A stretch of 64,000 bases of DNA from JAEXOD01 sp043805435. Lineage in GTDB: Bacteria; Bacteroidota; Ignavibacteria; Ignavibacteriales; Melioribacteraceae. The stretch is from the NCBI GenBank assembly GCA_043805435.1, contig JAZDHY010000032.1, positions 85,405 through 149,404 of the forward strand. The letters run 5' to 3'. A program made the translations under genes and the position numbers. The notes beneath the pieces were generated by a model that was not told where the DNA came from, searched no databases, and worked only from the letters and a program-made list of their open reading frames with translations. Below are positions 58,034 through 64,000 of this stretch, piece after piece (the stretch's first letter is position 1; each line of letters starts with the position of its first letter).

Positions 58034-58681
58034 TTATTTTCTTTTTATTGAACCTATTCCTGAAACTCTATGTAAAACTTTTGGAGGATTTCCATAATAG
58101 TTAATATTTCCGACTCCGGATACTGTTGCATTGAGTGAATTGTTTGCGTACACATCTGCATCGGAAGCTCCACTTATATCTATCCTTACATCATTAGCAA
58201 TTAAATTTTTAGCATGTAAATTTGCAGCACCTGAAATATCTACCTGCAACTCATCGGTTTTCCCCTCAACATTTACAGAACCGGCTCCACTTAAATTTAC
58301 AAAAAAATCTTCATTTTTCAAACCTTTTACACCTAAATCGTTCGCACCGGATACAGAAACCCCAGATAATTGCGGCGTTGTGATATTAATCACAATTTTC
58401 CTTTTCGGATTAAGATTTTTTTTGGTCGAAATAGATAAAGAGTTGCCATGAACTTCTGTTTTAATATACTTCATTAAATTATCTTCAGCTTTAATTTCTA
58501 GCGATGTTTTATCATCAATAATTAAATTTACATCAAATGCCCCTGATAATTCTAGTTCTGAAAAATTGTCAATATTTCTTTTTTCAATATTATAATTACC
58601 ACTCCCTTTTACACTGCGGAAATGACATGCTGAAAGAGTAAAAACTGCAATTGCTAACACAAAATAATTCTTTAATTTCAT
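58034..58681 (-). CDS. DUF2807 (GIN-domain) lipoprotein
   Basis: 215 residues. Signal peptide with lipobox Cys19 (TLSAC). The body is a right-handed beta-helix/beta-sandwich of short repeats typical of the DUF2807 auto-transporter-head GIN domain: ELSGAFDVNLI, VSVSGANDLGV, VNLSGAGSVNVEG, VDISGAANL, IDISGASDADV and ATVSGVGNI. Many Bacteroidota carry several; their role is not known, with surface/adhesion proposed by similarity. The gene is flanked by a strong terminator and has its own promoter region to the right. Confidence 0.85.
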   Translation of the reverse strand: MKLKNYFVLAIAVFTLSACHFRSVKGSGNYNIEKRNIDNFSELELSGAFDVNLIIDDKTSLEIKAEDNLMKYIKTEVHGNSLSISTKKNLNPKRKIVINITTPQLSGVSVSGANDLGVKGLKNEDFFVNLSGAGSVNVEGKTDELQVDISGAANLHAKNLIANDVRIDISGASDADVYANNSLNATVSGVGNINYYGNPPKVLHRVSGIGSIKRK

Positions 58682-58832
58682 ATTATTTCCATTTTTATAT
58701 TAAGACGATTTAAATATTTATTTGTTTCATTAAATTTATAATTTAAATTTATTATTTTCTTTTTTTATATTTAGACTTACGTATTGATAAAAAGGTTGCA
58801 TTTATCTTACAATTCTATACTATGAGGTAATT

Positions 58833-61800
58833 TTGAAAGATAGTGAAATTAATCACATACAAGCAGATGCATTTGAACATCTTTGGAATGGAAGATTTAG
58901 AATGGCTTTACCGTTAGCCAAAAGAGCTAGTGATGAACGACCGGATGACAGCGAAGCGGCAATAATTTACGCTTGGGCTTTATTAGAAAATGGTCATCCC
59001 CAAAAAGCAATGGATTATATAAATTTAGCAGTAGATTTAAAAGGTGATACAATAAAATCTCATCTTTATCGAGGTTATCTACTGTCAAGAATGAGCATTT
59101 ATGAGGGGGCACTTTCGGATCTTAATTCGACAATTGCTAATCAAAAAGATATGCTTGCATGGACATACGTCAATACTGCCAGAACACTTGCCGGTTTAAA
59201 AAGATATGAAGAAGCTGTTCAATCATTAAACTTAGCATTAATGATTGATTCCGGGAAGAACCCGCAATGGAGTAAACTGCAAAAATTTTATGATATTGCC
59301 TGCGAATTACAATCAACTAAATCTAAGTTAAAACAAAAATATGCCGAAAAACTTTTAGAAGACGGAACAGAAGCAATAAAATTAAAAGAATATTGGTTTA
59401 GTTTATTGGTTGCCTCAAAAATAGTAAATGAAGAGATGATTAATCCTAAAATTCAAGGAGACGCTGAACTTTTAGAGTTAGAATCTTTAATTTTCTTATA
59501 TCAATATAAACCCGCATGGGAAAAAGCTAAAAAATTGCAGCCAAAATTTTCCGGTGATTCTAAATTTAAAAATATTTTTTCAGCATTGGAAAAATTTAGA
59601 AAAACCGAGTTTGATTCGGACAGACAAAGCGAAAATGTTATTCAACAGAAGACAAATAACATTGAATTGAAAAAGCCAGTTTCCGAAAAAAAACAAATTG
59701 AAGAAACAAAAAATTCAAAGGTCATTGAAAACAAACCGATATTCCGTTATAACAAATTTGTTGAGGTTTTTTCGCTAAAACTTTTTGATGTTATTGAAGA
59801 AGAAAAAAAAGGAAAACGTGTTTTTTACCAACAATTTGATGTTTCAACTATCCGTATTATAGGTGCAGAGGTAATTTTTAATAATTTATGTTATAATTTA
59901 ACCGATAAAGTTTATGTTGGGATAACAAGATGGTACTTAAACGGAATTCTTATTGGCGATAATAAATTTAATTTGCATGTAAAAAAAGATTGGGATTCTG
60001 TAATTTTTGTTCAAACTTGTGGTAGTGAGGAAAAAAGATTTTGGGGAATGGGAAAAACACACGTTGAATTTTTAATTGATAATCAGATAATCTGTCAAAG
60101 AGATTTTGAAATAGGTGATGAAGTTGTTGCTGAAGTCGAAAAACCTGATGTTGAAGAATGTGAAATTGAAGAAACTGTAAATGAAGAGAATAAAATCCAA
60201 ACTTCCAAAAAGGATACTATTTCAGATGAAAATGAAATTAAAACTGAAATAAATAAAACTCCCGAGCCTGAAGAAACATTAGATTTGGAACAATTATTAC
60301 TTGAATTTGAAAAATTTACGGGTTTGGATTCAGTTAAAAAAGCTTTAAGAGGGTTTACTGATTATCTTGAATTTATTAAAGACAGAAAACGGCTTGGTCT
60401 TAAATCGGAAGATGACTTGTCTATTAATGCCGTATTTTTAGGTAATCCGGGTACCGGCAAAACAACCGTGGCTAGATTACTTGGAAAAATATTTAAAGCA
60501 ATGGGCATTTTACCCGGCGGGCAACTAATTGAAGTTGACCGCGCTGGATTGGTTGGTCAATACATTGGTGAAACTGCTCCAAAAACTGAAAAAGTTATTA
60601 AAGATGCTATTGGCGGGGTTTTATTTATTGATGAAGCATATACTTTAGTCAAAAAAGGCGGCAGTGGTCAAGATTTTGGACAGGAAGCAGTTGATACATT
60701 ATTAAAACGAATGGAAGACCTTAAAGGTAAGTTTGCCGTAATTGCTGCCGGTTATACAGACGATATGGAAAGTTTTTTAGTCTCTAATCCGGGATTAAAA
60801 TCCAGATTTAATCATTCATTCACCTTTGAAGACTACTCCCCTGATGAATTAACAACAATACTGCTCCAAATGTTTAAAAAAGAAGAATATGTTGTTACCG
60901 ATGAAGCTGTGGAACTTATAAAAAAATATTTTACAAAAATGTATAGACAAAGAGATAAAACTTTTGGAAATGCTAGATTGGCAAGAAAATATTTTGAAGA
61001 ACTTAAAATGACAATAAGCAAACGGTATAGAACTTTTACTGAAGATGCCAGAACAAAAGAAAATGCCACTACAATTTTACCGGAAGATGTTTTACATGTT
61101 TTGGGACCTGAAAAGTTAAAAGAAGTATCAATACCGATTAATGAAGAAAGCTTAAAAGAAGAACTTGATATATTAAATGGCTTAATTGGACTTAGTCAAC
61201 TTAAAAAAGATGTTGCCGATATGGTAAAACTGGCAAGGTATTTTGTTCAGCAAGGTACTGACTTAAAATCCAATTTTTCAGATCATATTTTATTTTATGG
61301 GAACCCCGGCACCGGAAAAACTACGGTTGCACGTATTATTAGTAAAATATACTCAGCTTTAGGTATTTTACCGCGCGGCCATTTAATTGAAACGGACAGA
61401 CAGGGTTTGGTTGCACCGCATATTGGAGGAACAAGCGAAAAAACGACCGATTTAATTAATAAGTCTATGGGTGGAACATTATTTATTGATGAAGCATATA
61501 CTCTTGCCAAAGGCGGCGAAAATGATTTTGGAAAAGAGGCTATTGATACATTATTAAAAAGAATGGAAGATGACCGCAGCAAATTTATTGTTATTGCCGC
61601 AGGTTATACCGAAGAGATGAAACAATTTATTGATTCAAATCCGGGGATGAAGTCACGTTTTACAAAAATCTTTGTTTTTGAAGACTATACTCCCGATGAG
61701 ATGATTGAATTAATAAAAATCCACGCTGCTAAAAAAGAGGTTTTATTAAAAGATGAGGTTTTTGATGAATTAAGCAAACACTTTACAGAATTATACCGTA

Positions 61801-62819
61801 ATAGAGATAAAAATTATGGTAATGCTAGAATTGTAAGAAATCTTTTTGATAAAGCTCACCAAAATTATTTATTACGAGTTTCTGAAAATGCTGATGAAAA
61901 CAAATCGGACGCGGAAGAAAAGGAATTAATTATTTCCGATTTTTTTGAATCTGATGAAAAAAACAATAAAAAAACTTATGAAATAAAAATAAATCAAAAA
62001 GAATTGGATTTATTAATTAATAATTTATATCAATTAAAAGGTTTGGAATCTGTAAAACGTGGTGTTGATAAACTGATTAATGGTATCAAAGTAGCGCAAA
62101 TTCGTAAGCAGCGTGGTCTGCAGGTTATCGAAAAAAGTCTCCATTCTGTATTTATCGGAAATCCGGGTACCGGAAAAACGACTGTTGCAAGAATGATGAG
62201 TAAAATTTATAAAGAGCTTGGCCTTCTTGAAAAAGGACATTTGGTTGAAGTTGACAGGGCGGATTTGGTTGCCGGTTATTCCGGACAAACAGCAATAAAA
62301 ACCGATAAAGTCATTCAACAAGCATTAGGCGGCACATTATTTATTGATGAAGCATATACTCTTTCGCGTGGCGGCAACGATTTTGGTCAGGAAGCAATTG
62401 ACACCCTGCTTAAACGTATGGAAGATTTTAAAGGACAACTTATTGTTATTGTTGCCGGTTATACCGACGAAATGAAACAATTTATTGAGTCAAACCCCGG
62501 AATGAAATCACGCTTTATAAATACATTTGTATTTGAAGATTATAATCCTCGTCAATTACTGGAAATTTCTGCCGATATTGCAGATTCTAATGGCTACAAA
62601 TTAGATGAAGGAGCACTACAGCTTTTATTGGAAATGTTTCATAATCTTTACAATTGCCGAGATAAAAACTTTGGCAATGCCCGTACAGCACGTAATATTT
62701 TATATAAAGCAATTAGTTATCAGGAAGAAAGAATCAGCAAGTTATATAATTATAATGATGAAGATTTGGTTTTTATAACTTATGAAGATGTTGAAAATAT
62801 AACCGAAGCCGATTATTAA
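58833..62819 (+). CDS. Very large TPR protein with three tandem CbbX/SpoVK-type AAA+ modules
   Basis: 1328 residues from TTG at 58833, chosen because GAGGT lies 7 bases upstream. Residues about 5-260 are TPR-like helices. Residues about 308-420 form a beta-rich domain I do not recognise, followed by an acidic linker. Three AAA+ modules, 286 residues apart, have Walker A at 537-545, 823-831 and 1109-1117 (all GNPGTGKTT), Walker B LFIDEAYTL and an arginine-finger-like SRF each. They match the CbbX/CfxQ/SpoVK branch, which remodels protein complexes. The pore-loop stretch is QYIGETAPKT in module 1, PHIGGTSEKT in module 2 and GYSGQTAIKT in module 3, so module 2 lacks the aromatic. TPR-AAA layout recalls EccA of type VII secretion. 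Target unknown. Confidence 0.82.
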   Translation: MKDSEINHIQADAFEHLWNGRFRMALPLAKRASDERPDDSEAAIIYAWALLENGHPQKAMDYINLAVDLKGDTIKSHLYRGYLLSRMSIYEGALSDLNSTIANQKDMLAWTYVNTARTLAGLKRYEEAVQSLNLALMIDSGKNPQWSKLQKFYDIACELQSTKSKLKQKYAEKLLEDGTEAIKLKEYWFSLLVASKIVNEEMINPKIQGDAELLELESLIFLYQYKPAWEKAKKLQPKFSGDSKFKNIFSALEKFRKTEFDSDRQSENVIQQKTNNIELKKPVSEKKQIEETKNSKVIENKPIFRYNKFVEVFSLKLFDVIEEEKKGKRVFYQQFDVSTIRIIGAEVIFNNLCYNLTDKVYVGITRWYLNGILIGDNKFNLHVKKDWDSVIFVQTCGSEEKRFWGMGKTHVEFLIDNQIICQRDFEIGDEVVAEVEKPDVEECEIEETVNEENKIQTSKKDTISDENEIKTEINKTPEPEETLDLEQLLLEFEKFTGLDSVKKALRGFTDYLEFIKDRKRLGLKSEDDLSINAVFLGNPGTGKTTVARLLGKIFKAMGILPGGQLIEVDRAGLVGQYIGETAPKTEKVIKDAIGGVLFIDEAYTLVKKGGSGQDFGQEAVDTLLKRMEDLKGKFAVIAAGYTDDMESFLVSNPGLKSRFNHSFTFEDYSPDELTTILLQMFKKEEYVVTDEAVELIKKYFTKMYRQRDKTFGNARLARKYFEELKMTISKRYRTFTEDARTKENATTILPEDVLHVLGPEKLKEVSIPINEESLKEELDILNGLIGLSQLKKDVADMVKLARYFVQQGTDLKSNFSDHILFYGNPGTGKTTVARIISKIYSALGILPRGHLIETDRQGLVAPHIGGTSEKTTDLINKSMGGTLFIDEAYTLAKGGENDFGKEAIDTLLKRMEDDRSKFIVIAAGYTEEMKQFIDSNPGMKSRFTKIFVFEDYTPDEMIELIKIHAAKKEVLLKDEVFDELSKHFTELYRNRDKNYGNARIVRNLFDKAHQNYLLRVSENADENKSDAEEKELIISDFFESDEKNNKKTYEIKINQKELDLLINNLYQLKGLESVKRGVDKLINGIKVAQIRKQRGLQVIEKSLHSVFIGNPGTGKTTVARMMSKIYKELGLLEKGHLVEVDRADLVAGYSGQTAIKTDKVIQQALGGTLFIDEAYTLSRGGNDFGQEAIDTLLKRMEDFKGQLIVIVAGYTDEMKQFIESNPGMKSRFINTFVFEDYNPRQLLEISADIADSNGYKLDEGALQLLLEMFHNLYNCRDKNFGNARTARNILYKAISYQEERISKLYNYNDEDLVFITYEDVENITEADY

Positions 62820-63068
62820 GTTAGCTGTTATATTCTATTACCGGTATTTCTATTAACGGAACTTACCCATAATATAACTTTGCGCAGCAGTTATTTTTAC
62901 AAATTGACCACCATCTTTTCAAGCGGATTTTGTGCTTAATCACTATTTAAGCTTAGTTAATATCTAATACTATATTAGCAAAATTTGCCATTCCTGCAAA
63001 AAATGTGAATTTATACTAAATTCAACAAAATCCCTTTTGTACTGTAATGATAGATTGAATATAAAATA
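62820..63068. other. Non-coding stretch after the TPR-AAA gene
   Basis: About 250 bases between two converging genes. I see no convincing ORF, hairpin terminator or repeat. Confidence 0.35.
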
Positions 63069-63614
63069 TCATTCTAATTTAAACGGATAGAATGTCCCTT
63101 CTACTATTTTTCTTTTTGTTAAATTGACCAAAAGACCCCCTGAATTAGTATAGAAAAAGTCACTTGTGCTTAAACAGATTCCCTTATCCCATTTTCCCTC
63201 TACCTCTTCTTTAAATTCGAGATTATTAAAGTTATAAAGAAATATCATTATTCTCTTTTCATTAGAGCTATTTTTAAATCCCCAATACTGCCTAAAATAA
63301 CCTCTAAGTTTTGAGTCATACTCTTTTTTACCATCTATATCGTCCTTATAATATAATGTAGCTACACTATCCATAATTTTTTCAGCTTCAATAACATCTT
63401 CTTTGGTAAGCGTAATCCTCTTGTCCGTATTGTTAGGATAGATATCATAATCTACATCTCTTCCAAAAACAACTCCTTTACCATCATAAAACTCTTTTAA
63501 CTCAACAATATACGTGCTATCACTTTCATTTTTTTTATCTTGAGCATAATTATTATTAAAAAACAAGACAAAAAAGAATAGAACAATTAGTAAATTCATG
63601 TTTAATATTTTCAT
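63069..63614 (-). CDS. Secreted protein of unknown function
   Basis: 181 residues with a signal peptide ending NNYAQ (cut before Gln). The mature part is charged, with VVFGRDVDYDIYPNN near 49-63, a helix (TLTKEDVIEAEKIMDSVATLYY) and KRIMIFLYNFNN near 120. I recognise no family. An AAAGGTG ribosome site precedes the ATG. The neighbouring partial membrane protein gene to its right reads in the same direction, 115 bases away. It is probably periplasmic. Confidence 0.65.
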   Translation of the reverse strand: MKILNMNLLIVLFFFVLFFNNNYAQDKKNESDSTYIVELKEFYDGKGVVFGRDVDYDIYPNNTDKRITLTKEDVIEAEKIMDSVATLYYKDDIDGKKEYDSKLRGYFRQYWGFKNSSNEKRIMIFLYNFNNLEFKEEVEGKWDKGICLSTSDFFYTNSGGLLVNLTKRKIVEGTFYPFKLE

Positions 63615-63729
63615 AACACACCTTTTTTTGGAAAACTATAAGGAAATATAACTGCCAGAGAAGATTACCTTTTTCTGTAATAAACCATTTTCAACAAGAT
63701 ATAAATATTAATTCCATTAACTAAATTAT

Positions 63730-63999
63730 TCAAAATCCTCCTTTGTGCATAGTATTGTATATAATTGCTATTATAAAAGCGAGCATTAATAAAGGTACCA
63801 TTAAAAAGAATAGTGAAGTTAGAAACTTCTTCTTACGAAAATACCTTACCGATAATATACCCAGCAATATTATGGAAATTAAATATGACCCTAAAAAGAC
63901 AGAAACACCAGCTATTTCTCCAAATAAATAAATTAGTATATCAATTAGATATAAAATAACATCTAAGAACCCCTTTCCAACCGAATTAAGTATTGTATT
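63730..63999 (-). CDS. 3' end of a polytopic membrane protein gene (5' end outside window)
   Basis: On the minus strand a frame is open from 63999 to TGA at 63730-63732 (89 codons). It codes for hydrophobic helices (DVILYLIDILIYLFGE, VFLGSYLISIILLGIL, a basic RYFRKKKF turn, then LFFLMVPLLMLAFIIAIIY) and ends THKGGF-like with MHKGGF. The three-span pattern, charge placement and lack of stops support a real gene that enters from the right. The family is unknown from this fragment. The small + strand ORF over the same bases is its shadow. Confidence 0.55.
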   Translation of the reverse strand, partial: NTILNSVGKGFLDVILYLIDILIYLFGEIAGVSVFLGSYLISIILLGILSVRYFRKKKFLTSLFFLMVPLLMLAFIIAIIYNTMHKGGF

Positions 64000-64000
64000 T

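Noticed and set aside
63743..63931. 62-residue + strand ORF at the right end
   Set aside because: It overlaps a longer minus-strand membrane-protein frame and has no ribosome site.

Overview
The window is AT-rich (roughly 30% G+C by eye), densely coded DNA from a Gram-negative bacterium of the Bacteroidota/Chlorobiota/Ignavibacteriota (FCB) group. Several exported proteins have signal peptides ending in A-Q (FAQ, YAQ), there are many lipoproteins and outer-membrane barrels, and the UvrD-like helicase gene has a good match to the Bacteroidota promoter (TTTG-N20-TAtaTTTG). Gene content and low G+C suggest an Ignavibacteria-like organism, but no rRNA or marker tree is available, so this is an inference. 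I saw no tRNA, rRNA, CRISPR array, insertion sequence or phage.

Left part (1-24.8 kb). The 3' end of a DUF4143-type AAA ATPase gene enters at the left edge. A seven-gene leftward operon (13.8 kb down to 0.6 kb) looks like an exopolysaccharide synthesis/secretion system: a KaiC/RecA-like ATPase, a TPR protein with an outer-membrane barrel, a processive GT2 synthase, a small membrane protein, a deacetylase-like protein that seems to have lost its catalytic motifs, a five-FN3-domain lipoprotein and a PAS-rich hybrid kinase with a degenerate ATP-binding domain. Upstream lie a GH9 glucanase and a murein-peptide pair (NlpC/P60 peptidase plus L-Ala-D/L-Glu epimerase). Then come an NSS-family sodium symporter with an overlapping 36-residue membrane peptide, phosphofructokinase, a UvrD/PcrA helicase and an LPP20-like lipoprotein.

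Middle (24.8-44.1 kb). About 19 kb of leftward, mostly overlapping genes form a purine-catabolism island resembling the E. coli ygeW-ygeY-hyuA-ssnA-xdh group. It holds two complete three-subunit molybdenum hydroxylases, a XdhC-type maturation factor, a MocA-type nucleotidyltransferase, a YgeW-like carbamoyltransferase, a YgeY-like hydrolase, an SsnA-like deaminase, a HyuA-like cyclic amidohydrolase, a PreA-like flavoprotein with two 4Fe-4S clusters, and two unrelated-looking fold-type-II PLP enzymes. A P-loop NTPase and a polytopic membrane protein of unknown function sit at its head. The likely outcome is ring hydroxylation, deamination and ring opening of purines to ammonia, carbamoyl phosphate and small carbon units.

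Right part (44.2-64 kb). A rightward nucleoside-salvage operon (cdd, tdk, nupC-type transporter, purine nucleoside phosphorylase), led by a GT2 glycosyltransferase, complements the purine island. It converges on a restriction-modification pair: a CfrBI-like endonuclease and a HEAT-repeat/SPPY methyltransferase. Then come rsmE, an Omp85-like barrel, a CoA-binding protein, full-length gcvP, purE/purK, a DUF2807 lipoprotein, a very large TPR protein with three tandem CbbX/SpoVK-type AAA modules, an unknown secreted protein, and a truncated membrane protein at the right edge.
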